This document shows, piece after piece, positions 45,342 through 54,819 of a DNA stretch of 64,000 nt. The position numbers and the translations under genes are program-made. A model generated the notes under the pieces. It had not been told where the DNA came from. It did no database searches and saw only the letters and a list, made by a program, of their open reading frames with translations. Origin of the DNA: G963674685 sp964591275 (GTDB lineage Bacteria > Lernaellota > Lernaellaia > JACKCT01); contig CAZQAE010000005.1 of assembly GCA_964591275.1 (NCBI GenBank), positions 1 to 64,000 of the forward strand. The letters run 5' to 3'. How positions within the stretch are numbered: position 1 is the stretch's first letter; every line of letters begins with the position of its first letter.

Positions 45342-46885
45342 CGCTTATCCCCAACCTTGATGCGATACTTGAGCCGTGCCAACGAATCCGCAAAGGGGTC
45401 GGCGAAGTAGGCTTCAAGCGGACCCTTCGTTTTAAAACCCCTCAACCCAAATATTTTTACTGACTTTCCCTTTTTTCCGGTATGCCCAAGGGGGATTTGG
45501 CCAAGCATTTCCCATTTGCCAAAATGCAAAAACAGCTTTCGAGCTTCCCCTTGATAATCCACATAGACCACGTCGCGTCCGGTCAGCTCGTCATAGTTTT
45601 GCCATATATCATATTGGCTGCCGCGACTGGCATACGAAGCGCAGTAAACATCCACTTCCGGTCCCAGGTAAAAATCGAGTTCACTGGCCACCTGGTAGCG
45701 ACGCGCCATAACCGCCGCGCCCGTGCCGTAATTTTTCAAATGTCCTTTCACTTCGTCCGCCAGTTCCTCCCATCCGTGGGCCTGTGCGCTCATATCGATG
45801 CCAGCTGGCAAAGGAATAAAAGGACGAATGGCATGGGCATGAATGCAGAGGGTCGCCGCCGCCGCAAAGGCGATTCCCGCTAGCGACCAGATCCGAACCC
45901 TGCGCCGATTCCAGCGATCCGCGATGTAATCGACGGCCAGCAAACTCCCCGGAATATACGCCAAGGCCGCCCAGTTCCCCTGCACTTTCGCCCGAAAAGC
46001 CTGGACGAAAAAGTAACCGATGATGCCGGCAGTCACGGATGCGAGAAATATCCGTCCATCCATCGATTCATGGCGGCGTTTTTTCCAGACATCGAAAAGA
46101 GCCAGCGCGATTAATGCAAACAGAATCGGCGTCACTAGAAGAATCTGTGAACCGAGAAAGTCGAAGGGCGAAACCATGCGCTCCAAGACGCTCATTCCGG
46201 AATCCCCGGACAGCTTCGAGACGGCGTAATAGGCCACCCAGCCATTGCGCATATTCCACAAAATCACGGGCGAGAAAAGAACGGCGGAAATGAAAGAGGC
46301 CAAATACGGTTCGGGTCGAAGCAAATGTCGACGGCTTTTGGGAGACAGAATAAAAAACACAACAAGACAAGGGACTAAAAGAATGGCTGAAAACTTGGCG
46401 TACAGAGCGGCGGTCCCCGCGATGCCCACAGCGTACCACCAGACAGGCTTGTCATTGACGACAGCCCGGGCGCTAAAAGCCAGTGCGACCATGCACGCTG
46501 CGGCCATGACCGTGTCATGCAGCATCAGCACAGCGCCGAGGCCAAGCAGAGGTTGAACTTGCGCGAGCAGGGCGCCGTGCGCAGCCTTTATCGAAGAGCC
46601 AAGACAGGTTTTACCAAGATCATATGCCGCCAAAGAGGCGATCAGCGACAATACGACGGCCATCAGGCGCACGCCGAAAACACTCTTGTGAAAAAGCCAT
46701 AGAGCTAGCTTGCCCACGACCGCGACGCCCGCCGGCTGATCCCAATAACAGGCTTCAAGCTTGTCAGCCCAAAAAAAGTAGTAGGCCTCATCGGGTATCA
46801 GATTGGTTTGGCCGATTAATAAAAGGCGTAAAATTGTCAGGGCGCCAAGACCAACAGCCAGGCGCAATGCCGGGGACATGGACAT
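45338..46885 (-). CDS. GT39-like membrane glycosyltransferase (ArnT/dolichol-mannose type)
   Basis: A 515-residue polytopic membrane protein. The family signature DEAYYFFWAD near residue 32 provides the catalytic acidic residues, followed by WDQPAGVAVVGKL. About ten transmembrane segments lead to a soluble C-terminal periplasmic part. Such proteins move a sugar from a polyprenyl phosphate to lipid A or another acceptor. It lies between msbA and waaA, so lipid A is a likely acceptor (inference). Confidence 0.85.
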   Translation of the reverse strand: MSMSPALRLAVGLGALTILRLLLIGQTNLIPDEAYYFFWADKLEACYWDQPAGVAVVGKLALWLFHKSVFGVRLMAVVLSLIASLAAYDLGKTCLGSSIKAAHGALLAQVQPLLGLGAVLMLHDTVMAAACMVALAFSARAVVNDKPVWWYAVGIAGTAALYAKFSAILLVPCLVVFFILSPKSRRHLLRPEPYLASFISAVLFSPVILWNMRNGWVAYYAVSKLSGDSGMSVLERMVSPFDFLGSQILLVTPILFALIALALFDVWKKRRHESMDGRIFLASVTAGIIGYFFVQAFRAKVQGNWAALAYIPGSLLAVDYIADRWNRRRVRIWSLAGIAFAAAATLCIHAHAIRPFIPLPAGIDMSAQAHGWEELADEVKGHLKNYGTGAAVMARRYQVASELDFYLGPEVDVYCASYASRGSQYDIWQNYDELTGRDVVYVDYQGEARKLFLHFGKWEMLGQIPLGHTGKKGKSVKIFGLRGFKTKGPLEAYFADPFADSLARLKYRIKVGDKR

Positions 46886-46888
46886 GAC

Positions 46889-48679
46889 CTATCCTTCCGA
46901 CTCCTGCGACACGTCAAATTGCAGTCCGTACAGGTAGGCGTATTCTCCGCCCTGCGCCAGGAGATCGTCATGACGCCCATCTTCCACGATTTGGCCGTCT
47001 TTCAAAACGAGAATCCTGTCCGCTTTCTGGATTGTGGAGAGCCTGTGCGCAATCACGAAGGAAGTCCGACCGGTCAGCAGACGTTCGAGCGCCATCTGCA
47101 CCTCCCTCTCGCTTTCGGTATCCAGGCTGCTGGTCGCCTCGTCCAGTATCAGGATAGGCGCATCCTTGTATAGAGCGCGAGCGATAGCCAGCCGCTGCCT
47201 TTGCCCGCCGGATAGTCTTACGCCCAACTCGCCGATGCTCGTCTCATAACCCTTCGGCATCTGCTGAATAAAAGTGTGCGCGTTAGCGTCTATGGCGCAT
47301 TGCTCGACACGAGCGGAATCGGCGTTTTCATCACCGTAGGCAATATTTGCAAATACCGTATCGTCAAACAGAAAAACCTCCTGCGTGACAATTCCGATAT
47401 GGCTGCGAAGCGAAACAAGTTTGATGTCCCGGATGTCCACGCCGTCAACAAGAATGCTCCCGTCGCGCACATCCCAAAATCGCGGCAGCAGGTTAACGAG
47501 GGTCGTTTTCCCTGAACCCGAAGATCCGACGATGGCGACCACCTGCCCGACCTGAGCCGTAAAATCCACGCCCTTCAAGACAGGCTCGGCGCTTTTGTCA
47601 TCATAAGAAAAAACAACATTGTCGAAGCGAATCTCTTTTTCAACGCCTCGCATTTCAACGCCGCCAGGGCGATCACAGATTTTATTTTCCGTCTTCAACA
47701 CCTCGAAGACGCGAACCGACGCAGCCAGGGCCGCGTTGAAGTTCATGTACATCTTGCTGATCTTCTTTAGAGGCTCATACATCATTCCCAGGGAAGCAAG
47801 GAATGCGAAGAATGCACCGGTTGTGATGGTTCCGCGAATCACCATCATGCCGCCAATCAAAACGACGAAAGCTCCGGCCACGGACCCTATCGCCTCGATA
47901 ACCGGGCTTGAGAGTTCATCGAAAACTACCGTTTTCATGTTGGCTTCGAAAACCTGCTGGTTTTCCTGGCGAAAGCGCTTGATCTCATATTCCTCCATAC
48001 CAAAGGCCTTGATCACGCGCACGCCGCTGAAAGTTTCCTTGAGGATGGTGTTAAGCTCGCCCATTCGCTCTTGCCCGCGCTTGACCCATTTGCGCAAGCG
48101 TTTACCGAAGTGCGCGATGGGGAATGCCGTCAGCGGAAAGATCACAAAAACAACAATGGCCGCCTGCCAGAACTCGTAGAAGGCCACAACGGCCAGCATG
48201 ACCATTGTGATGGGTTCCCGAAACAAGGAAACTAAACTCGGCACGGCCCGTTGCATCATGTTCACGTCATTGGTGATGCGGCTCATCATCACGCCAACGT
48301 GAGTTTCGGTGAAATACGATGCGTCGAGGTATTGGTAATGGCTATAAAGCTGTCCGCGCATCCGTCGGATGACCCGCTCGCCGACAGAACGGAGAATGTA
48401 GTTTTGTAAAAAGCGGAAAAAACCCTTGATGAAAAATATGGCGACAATCGCAACAGCGATCACTTTAAGAAAGTCTGTCTTCAGATCCACGAATATATTA
48501 TTCATGACCGGATCGAGCAGATATGCTGTCAGCGCCGTCATGGCGGATACGACCAGGGCGCACAAAATGGCCAGGGCCATCCAGAATTTGTATCTCTTGA
48601 AATAAGCGATGAGACGGAAAAAAGTGTCGACGGACTCTTCGTTCGACAAGTAATACTTATCCCAAGCTTTTCTTATCAT
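46889..48679 (-). CDS. msbA: Lipid A export ABC transporter MsbA-like
   Basis: A 596-residue half-transporter. The N-terminal six-helix membrane domain is about 20-320. The nucleotide-binding domain carries Walker A GSSGSGKTT, signature LSGGQRQR and Walker B ILILDEATSSLD. It flips lipid A core across the inner membrane. It overlaps the lpxB-fusion gene as ATGA and is followed by the GT39 gene three bases later. Confidence 0.9.
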   Translation of the reverse strand: MIRKAWDKYYLSNEESVDTFFRLIAYFKRYKFWMALAILCALVVSAMTALTAYLLDPVMNNIFVDLKTDFLKVIAVAIVAIFFIKGFFRFLQNYILRSVGERVIRRMRGQLYSHYQYLDASYFTETHVGVMMSRITNDVNMMQRAVPSLVSLFREPITMVMLAVVAFYEFWQAAIVVFVIFPLTAFPIAHFGKRLRKWVKRGQERMGELNTILKETFSGVRVIKAFGMEEYEIKRFRQENQQVFEANMKTVVFDELSSPVIEAIGSVAGAFVVLIGGMMVIRGTITTGAFFAFLASLGMMYEPLKKISKMYMNFNAALAASVRVFEVLKTENKICDRPGGVEMRGVEKEIRFDNVVFSYDDKSAEPVLKGVDFTAQVGQVVAIVGSSGSGKTTLVNLLPRFWDVRDGSILVDGVDIRDIKLVSLRSHIGIVTQEVFLFDDTVFANIAYGDENADSARVEQCAIDANAHTFIQQMPKGYETSIGELGVRLSGGQRQRLAIARALYKDAPILILDEATSSLDTESEREVQMALERLLTGRTSFVIAHRLSTIQKADRILVLKDGQIVEDGRHDDLLAQGGEYAYLYGLQFDVSQESEG

Positions 48680-50520
48680 TTGGTCCTTTTCACAACGAGA
48701 TCGAGGATTTCCCGCGCAACCAAAGCGCTTGTATCTCCACCCAGGAGGCTCTGTTTCACGCGGTCACAAGCATTTTGAAGTTTTGCATACTCCCCTGCAT
48801 CCCGCAAGATGGAAAGAACCTTTTGCGCAGCGGGTAAAGCCTTCGCTTCTTGCTGTATCAACTCCGGAAAAACCGGCGATGGGCCGCCCAAAATGATGTT
48901 GGGCAAAGCGACTCGATCTATCTTCACCAGGCGTCGGCCCAAAAATATGTTCAACCAATGGCCGCGATAGACGATCACCATGGGAAGACCAGCCAACGCC
49001 ACCTCCAGCGTCGCCGTGCCTGAACAAATCACTCCGAAATCAGCGCAGGCGAAAAGATCGATGTTGTCGCCGCGTGTAAATACTGGCTCAATGCCGGCGT
49101 TAGCCGCTACGGTTGCAAGGTAGTCTTCATCGGCTTTAGGCGCCAGCGGCACGGCGATTTGCCAATCCGAAAACTCGTCAAGAATTAAGCGGCCCGCCTC
49201 AAACATTTCCCGAGCATTGTACTTGAGTTCGTTTGAGCGCGACCCTGGCGCAAGGACGAGAATTTTCCGATCAGTATCAAGGCCAAAATGCCGCCTGGCC
49301 TCTTCAGGGGAATCGAATCTCCTCTGAAATCCTTCCAAAATCGGATGCCCATGAAAAGCCACGGGAACGCCGACTTTTTCGTAGAAGGGTTTTTCAAAAG
49401 GAAAAGCCACAATCATCTTGCTGACCTTGTCAGCCATTTTGTTGATGCGACCGCTGCGCCAGGCCCAGAACTGCGGACTGATATAGTAGAGGACGGGGAT
49501 TGAGCGATGGCGAGCCTGCGCGGCCAGCATGAGGTTGAAGTCGGGGAGATCGACGCACACCAACGCGTCGGGTTTTTCTTTTTTCAGCGAGCGCATAAGC
49601 CGCCAATAGATTTTAACAATCGTCGCCAGGGATGTCAGCACTGCGGTAAATCCAACGATGGACAGATCATGCGCATCGGCGCGCAGTCTCAAACCGGCCT
49701 TTTTCAATTGGCTCCCGCCGACGCCCCAGGCTTCGATATCAGAATCAAGCTTTTTCAACTCCGTCAGCACGCGCGATCCATAAATGTCCGCGCTGGCCTC
49801 TCCCACGACCATCATGATATTTTTCCGGGTCTCAGGTCGCTTCGAATATTTTTTGCGATCAGGAAAACTGCGTAGGCCGTGGAACATCTCAAAAAAGCGC
49901 AAAAATCCCCATGATACCCCCGAGCCAACAAAAGCCCCGGCCAAAACATCCAGAGGAAAGTGGATCCCGCACGCAATTCTCGACACGCCGAGGAAAGAAG
50001 CAAAAACCAGAAGCAGCCATGCCATTCGACTGCGTGAAATGTAGATAAGCCCGACTGCAAAGGCGAAAGCCGCCGCCGTGTGTCCGGAGGGAAAGGAGCG
50101 TTTCCGATAGGGCTTCCCGATGACTTTTATTGTTTTCGTCATGTAGGGCGCCGCCGGATCATCGCAGAGGTAATACCGTACGTTCAGGCCGCCGAGAAGC
50201 CGCCTTTCCTGTATGGGATCGTCTTCGACATTGAAATGCGTGTCCGCCAGCGGACGCGGCCTTTGAACGAATTCCTTGATTCCACCATTCACGGTTCCGG
50301 CCAGAGCCATCGCCAGTCCGACGAGAATGAAGTTTTTGGGAAACCTGCTCCGGTCGAAAACCAAGAGACCGACGAATAGCAGAATCGTGAGGACCAGTCC
50401 CAGCCCAAGGTCTGTTCCATAACCGAAAAGAAAGTCCCAGGCCGCCCAATCAATCTGGTTAATCGCGCAGAAAAGCACCCGATCAAATTGAAACAGCAAC
50501 TGCAGCGGGCCGTCCGTCAT
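48676..50520 (-). CDS. lpxB: PAP2 phosphatase-lipid A disaccharide synthase fusion
   Basis: A 614-residue fusion. Residues about 1-215 are a PAP2 (LpxE-like) membrane phosphatase with KEFVQRP at 82-88, PSGH at 144-147, and SRIACGIHFPLD at 180-191, the three canonical motifs. Residues about 235-614 form LpxB, beginning MMVVGEASADIYG, which joins UDP-diacylglucosamine to lipid X. The phosphatase could dephosphorylate lipid A at the 1-position (inference). LpxB alone normally has about 380 residues, the size of the second half. Confidence 0.92.
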   Translation of the reverse strand: MTDGPLQLLFQFDRVLFCAINQIDWAAWDFLFGYGTDLGLGLVLTILLFVGLLVFDRSRFPKNFILVGLAMALAGTVNGGIKEFVQRPRPLADTHFNVEDDPIQERRLLGGLNVRYYLCDDPAAPYMTKTIKVIGKPYRKRSFPSGHTAAAFAFAVGLIYISRSRMAWLLLVFASFLGVSRIACGIHFPLDVLAGAFVGSGVSWGFLRFFEMFHGLRSFPDRKKYSKRPETRKNIMMVVGEASADIYGSRVLTELKKLDSDIEAWGVGGSQLKKAGLRLRADAHDLSIVGFTAVLTSLATIVKIYWRLMRSLKKEKPDALVCVDLPDFNLMLAAQARHRSIPVLYYISPQFWAWRSGRINKMADKVSKMIVAFPFEKPFYEKVGVPVAFHGHPILEGFQRRFDSPEEARRHFGLDTDRKILVLAPGSRSNELKYNAREMFEAGRLILDEFSDWQIAVPLAPKADEDYLATVAANAGIEPVFTRGDNIDLFACADFGVICSGTATLEVALAGLPMVIVYRGHWLNIFLGRRLVKIDRVALPNIILGGPSPVFPELIQQEAKALPAAQKVLSILRDAGEYAKLQNACDRVKQSLLGGDTSALVAREILDLVVKRTK

Positions 50521-50521
50521 A

Positions 50522-52123
50522 TTACCAGGTCAGTTTCCATTCGCCGCGAAGCGAGGCGGCGTCATGCGCGTCTTTGCGAAAATAATCGCCAAGAATAAAA
50601 AGATGACCGCCGTGAAGCGAGAAAGTAATGTTGTTGGAAAATAGATAGTCTATACGCAAATCGTTTTCAATGCCGATGACATCCGAATCGGTTTCTGGAT
50701 TTTTTTCAGATGCCTTGATGTAACCTACGCTAAGATAATAGTGATGGAAGTCATGAAAATTCGAGTCCCAAGCCAGGTTGACGAAGGTCGTATTCTCGAT
50801 GCCGCCGGAACCGAGATTGTCTTCCAACCTTCCCGGCACGCCCGCGCCCGGTGAAAGATACTCATAGACGTTGAAAAAACCACGCTTAATCGGTTCATCC
50901 ATGGTTTCATCGCGAATGCCGAAATCGTTGTGCGGTGCGAAATAGCCCTCGTAGTCAACGGTTTCGGGATCATCCCCGGACCCGTACCCAGCCGTCAGCG
51001 CAATGGTTTCCGTCCCTAAGAATCTATAGTCGAACTTGGCGAAGCCCGCGAAACCTTTGAAATTGATAGCTTCAACATCGTCGAACACGTCATCGCTGGC
51101 GTGAATTTCTCCCCCTTGTTGATCATATTCCAGATTGACGGTGAAGTTCTCGGTCAGATCACCGACGTAGTTAAAGCCAAGGTTCCAATGATCGTTGGTC
51201 TGTTCGTGGTATTTTTCGTGCGTGTACTCCGGTAAGAGCCACAAAGGGCTGGTGTCGATCACGAAACTCGGGTACTGCGGTATCTCGTATAAGGTGAACC
51301 AACTGAACAAAGACAATGTATGGGCTTTTGCGGGTTTGATATCGAGCCAAGCCTGAAAATTATCCTCATCGTCGTTGTATTTCATTTCCATCTCGTAGTT
51401 CTCGCCCTCGTAGTAGCGATAACCGCCAAAACCGACCTCGAAGTAGGGATGCCTGAAGTACAGTCGCGCTCCGTCGGCCTCTGACCCCTGGATGATTCGG
51501 TTTCCCACGACGTAGGGCATTCGTCCGAAATCCATAAACAGCGGGATCGGCGCCAGTGAATAGCGAGCCCAAAGCTCCCTTATCCAAAGTGTGGCGTGGT
51601 CGAATTTCTCATTACCGCTTCCACCGAAAGCCGGGGCTTGCGAACCCCAGGCCCAATCGCCCAATTGCAGCATCGCGACGATATCCACCGTGTCCCCGAG
51701 GTTGAAAATCATCGACAAAAGGACTCGTGAATCCCACCATCCATAATCATTGGAAAACGTGGTCTTGGGATCATAAGCATAAATCTGTTCACCCGCCTTG
51801 TTCAGGTAGCTGTTGAGGGTATTGGCCTCGCATAGCGCCCTGGTGCGAAACTCGCCATGCATTGAAACGGACCAGCCGTTGGAAAGAAGCAGGTAGTCTC
51901 TGCCTGAATCCCAGTCCATGTTTTTCAAGTGAATCTTTGCGTATTCGGAATTTTCCTTTAAGGCTTCCAGATCTTTTTCCAAAGCCTCAATTCTTGTTTT
52001 GAGCGCATCGACTTGTTCATCATCTTTGGAGTTATCCGATTCATCGTCGCCGGCCAGCGCGGGCGCGAACACCAGCAGTATAGACGCCGCAAAAACGACC
52101 CATGCGACAAAATTGGATTTCAT
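50522..52123 (-). CDS. Outer-membrane beta-barrel protein, alginate-export-porin-like
   Basis: A 533-residue protein with a signal peptide ending at APALAG, a short coiled coil (about 38-60) and then a strand-rich barrel ending in the aromatic KLTW. Strand motifs such as GYRYYEGENY and WFTLYEIP match porins of the alginate-export type in outline only. It sits in the lipid A operon between lpxI and the lpxB fusion, one base before the latter. Its substrate is unknown. Confidence 0.75.
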   Translation of the reverse strand: MKSNFVAWVVFAASILLVFAPALAGDDESDNSKDDEQVDALKTRIEALEKDLEALKENSEYAKIHLKNMDWDSGRDYLLLSNGWSVSMHGEFRTRALCEANTLNSYLNKAGEQIYAYDPKTTFSNDYGWWDSRVLLSMIFNLGDTVDIVAMLQLGDWAWGSQAPAFGGSGNEKFDHATLWIRELWARYSLAPIPLFMDFGRMPYVVGNRIIQGSEADGARLYFRHPYFEVGFGGYRYYEGENYEMEMKYNDDEDNFQAWLDIKPAKAHTLSLFSWFTLYEIPQYPSFVIDTSPLWLLPEYTHEKYHEQTNDHWNLGFNYVGDLTENFTVNLEYDQQGGEIHASDDVFDDVEAINFKGFAGFAKFDYRFLGTETIALTAGYGSGDDPETVDYEGYFAPHNDFGIRDETMDEPIKRGFFNVYEYLSPGAGVPGRLEDNLGSGGIENTTFVNLAWDSNFHDFHHYYLSVGYIKASEKNPETDSDVIGIENDLRIDYLFSNNITFSLHGGHLFILGDYFRKDAHDAASLRGEWKLTW

Positions 52124-52132
52124 GGTCTCACC

Positions 52133-52939
52133 TCATGAATATTTGATACCGACAATGGCGATCCCCAGATCTTCCGCCAGTTGAATGGTCTTCTCTTTAT
52201 CAATCCAAATAGTGCTCTGCGCTTGCGCCGCGAGCGTTTTTGCGCCCGCTTCAGACAAAACCCGGATTGTCTCAGCGCCGATGGTCGGAACATCGAAGCG
52301 GAGATCCTGATTCGGCCTGGCAACCTTGACCACCGTCAACTGGCCGGCGACGAGCGTCCCTGCGCGCTGGACGGTTGCATCCGTGTGTTCAAAGGCTTCC
52401 ACGGCAATCACCGCGCCTTCACGCACCACAACTGTCTGACCAATGTCATGAGCCGCCAAAGAGCGTGCAACTTCAAGTCCCTTTTCAATATCTTTCGCTG
52501 CCATGTCGCTGACTACGCCGCAAAGAACACCCTCCGGCAGAAGATGATCATCCATAAATTCCGTCTGCTGGCGAACGTGGAATCCCAGACTTTCAAGTTC
52601 TTCAATGACAACCTGCGCGATCTGAATATCGCCCCGACCAGCCAGCCGGGACAACATGCCCAGAGCCGTTTCATCAAAATCATGACTCGCAAAGTTCAGC
52701 GTCTTTTCGACTTTCCCAATGATAATAACATCCGTGACGCCTTCCGATTTGAAATAATCGCGCATCTCCCCGGCTTTCGCCAAAGAGATTTCGCGCACCA
52801 TATCCGCCGCCGATGCCGGAAACTTGGCACCGGTTTCCGCCATCACGGATACGACGACTCGCCAGCCGCAATCCCCGGCGTTTTGCGCCGCGATGACGGG
52901 GCTTTTACCGCCGCCGGCAATGATGCCCAGGCATTTCAT
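52133..52939 (-). CDS. lpxI: UDP-2,3-diacylglucosamine diphosphatase LpxI
   Basis: A 268-residue protein of the LpxI (DUF1009) family, which makes lipid X and UMP and replaces LpxH in alpha- and deltaproteobacteria-like species. Recognised blocks: LGIIAGGGKSPV at the start, VVVREGAVIAVEAFEHTD and FDVPTIGAETI. It precedes the porin gene by nine bases. A Gfo/Idh-type gene lies upstream. Confidence 0.9.
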   Translation of the reverse strand: MKCLGIIAGGGKSPVIAAQNAGDCGWRVVVSVMAETGAKFPASAADMVREISLAKAGEMRDYFKSEGVTDVIIIGKVEKTLNFASHDFDETALGMLSRLAGRGDIQIAQVVIEELESLGFHVRQQTEFMDDHLLPEGVLCGVVSDMAAKDIEKGLEVARSLAAHDIGQTVVVREGAVIAVEAFEHTDATVQRAGTLVAGQLTVVKVARPNQDLRFDVPTIGAETIRVLSEAGAKTLAAQAQSTIWIDKEKTIQLAEDLGIAIVGIKYS

Positions 52940-52985
52940 TCTGAAACCTCGTTAAGGTGGTCAGCGCAATTTCTATTTATGACAA

Positions 52986-53975
52986 TCAAGAAACAACATT
53001 CTGTTCTCGAAGATGATCCAGCACTTCGATGGCGACCCGCAAACTGCGCAAGTCCGCTTTGACTGTCGTCATTCGCGTGGCCAGTCCCGCGCAGCAGTCG
53101 AGAAAATGCTGAAGCTCCAGGCGAAGCGGGTTTTCCTTGTGAACGAATATTCTCTCGATCAGGCTTTCCTGTTTATAGCGCAGTTGGTCAGACGAAAAAC
53201 GATAACTGCTGCTGGCTTGGCGATGTATCTCGATGGACTGATCCGTATAGTCCAGTAGCACGTAAGCATCTTTTTGATGGACGACAAGAGTGCGGCTTTT
53301 CTGTTCGGTGACGCGGCTGGCCAACAAACTGGCGACGCACCCTCCTTCAAACTGCATTTGCAAACTGACAAAATCCTCCATGTCGCTTTTGATGGAGTTG
53401 CCCATTGCGCTGAGTTTAGTAATCTTGCGACCGATAAGATTCTGCACGATGTCGATGTCGTGAATGAGCAAGTCCAGCACGACCCCGGCGTCAGTGATGC
53501 GCCCCGTAAAAGGTCCAAGCCTTCGCGTTTCGATCAGATGCGGCTCCTCGACGATGTTCTTGATTTCCAGTACCGCCGCGTTGAAGCGTTCGACGTGTCC
53601 GATATGAAGTTGACAGCCTTTTTTCTCCGCCAGTTCAAAAAGCTCACTGGCCTCTTCCAAACTCGGAGTAATGGGTTTTTCCACCAGGACATGAATGCCC
53701 GCTTCGAGAAATTCCTTGGCGACCTGAAAGTGCAAATGCGTCGGAACGGCGATGGAAACGGCGTCCACTTTCCCGATTAGATCTCGGTAATCCGTACAAA
53801 TCGGCAACTCAAAGGCCTGGAATTGCTCTTTGATGCGCTCGGCGTCGGTATCGCAAGCCGCGACAAATTCCACATTGGGAATCTCAGCGTAGGCGCCGAT
53901 GTGGTATCGACCCATATGACCGGCGCCGACGACGGCGACTTTATAGTGCGGAAGTTTTGATCGACTCTGCAGCAT
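52986..53975 (-). CDS. Gfo/Idh/MocA family oxidoreductase
   Basis: A 329-residue NAD(P)-dependent oxidoreductase with the Rossmann motif GAGHMGRYH near residue 17 and the EKPIT block near residue 97 holding the catalytic Lys. Family members near lpx genes oxidise or modify sugar nucleotides; the exact substrate is unknown. It lies 64 bases downstream of lpxA and 46 bases before lpxI. Confidence 0.88.
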   Translation of the reverse strand: MLQSRSKLPHYKVAVVGAGHMGRYHIGAYAEIPNVEFVAACDTDAERIKEQFQAFELPICTDYRDLIGKVDAVSIAVPTHLHFQVAKEFLEAGIHVLVEKPITPSLEEASELFELAEKKGCQLHIGHVERFNAAVLEIKNIVEEPHLIETRRLGPFTGRITDAGVVLDLLIHDIDIVQNLIGRKITKLSAMGNSIKSDMEDFVSLQMQFEGGCVASLLASRVTEQKSRTLVVHQKDAYVLLDYTDQSIEIHRQASSSYRFSSDQLRYKQESLIERIFVHKENPLRLELQHFLDCCAGLATRMTTVKADLRSLRVAIEVLDHLREQNVVS

Positions 53976-54039
53976 ATTCGTGCCCCTGTTAAATTCAATT
54001 TGAAGTCAAAAATAAAACTACGAAACCGGCCCATCGCTC

Positions 54040-54819
54040 CTAAAGTGCAATGCCCCGGTCGGATTCCTTGATAAACCGCAGGATATGCTCAACCTCAGTG
54101 AGCATGGGAAGCTCATTTTGAATCTTCTCACAGGCCTCCGACACGCCAAGGGATGAACGAAATAGAATTTTGAAAACCTTTCTGATCGCCATTCTGGCCT
54201 CTTCGGAAACTCCGTTGCGCTTCATGCCGACCACGTTCGCAGAAGCGGCGCCTGCGGGCATCCCCTGATAGATCATGAAAGGCACGGCGTCTTTGCCGAT
54301 CTTTCCCCCGCCGCCAATCATCGCCAAAGAGCCGATTCGGGTAAATTGGTGAATGCCGGCGTAGGCACCCAACCATGCTCTATCTTCCAATTGCACAAAA
54401 CCGGCGAGACCGGCGTAGTTCGTGACCACGCAATGATTTCCGATCTTGCAATCATGACCGACATGGGAATAACCCATGAAGTAGTTGTTATTTCCAATCT
54501 CGGTTGCGCCTTCGGCCGTGTAGGCTCTGTGCATGGTGACGAACTCTCCGATGAAGTTTCCGTCGCCGATGCGCAGGTAGGTCGGCTCCCCCTTCCAGCC
54601 CTGGTGCTGGGGATCGCCTCCGAGGACCGCGTATTCCTTGAGCACGCAGTCGGCGCCGAGTGTAGTATTCGATTTCACGACGGCGCCCGCGCCGATCCGG
54701 CATCGGTCGCCGATAACGGCGGCGTCTTCGATAACGGCATTCGGTCCGATCGTCACGCCGTTGCCAATGATCGCTTTAGCGGAAACAATGGCCGTAGAGT
54801 GCGCCGAAACCTCAGTCAT
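54040..54819 (-). CDS. lpxA: UDP-N-acetylglucosamine O-acyltransferase
   Basis: A 259-residue left-handed beta-helix acyltransferase, first step of lipid A synthesis. Hexapeptide repeats fill the N-terminal two thirds. HVGHDCKIGNHCV carries the catalytic His near residue 120 and GMKRNGVS is family-typical. ATG 54819 is chosen because GGAG lies eight bases upstream and an upstream in-frame extension is the lpxD antisense overlap only; the gene overlaps lpxD by eight bases. Confidence 0.93.
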   Translation of the reverse strand: MTEVSAHSTAIVSAKAIIGNGVTIGPNAVIEDAAVIGDRCRIGAGAVVKSNTTLGADCVLKEYAVLGGDPQHQGWKGEPTYLRIGDGNFIGEFVTMHRAYTAEGATEIGNNNYFMGYSHVGHDCKIGNHCVVTNYAGLAGFVQLEDRAWLGAYAGIHQFTRIGSLAMIGGGGKIGKDAVPFMIYQGMPAGAASANVVGMKRNGVSEEARMAIRKVFKILFRSSLGVSEACEKIQNELPMLTEVEHILRFIKESDRGIAL

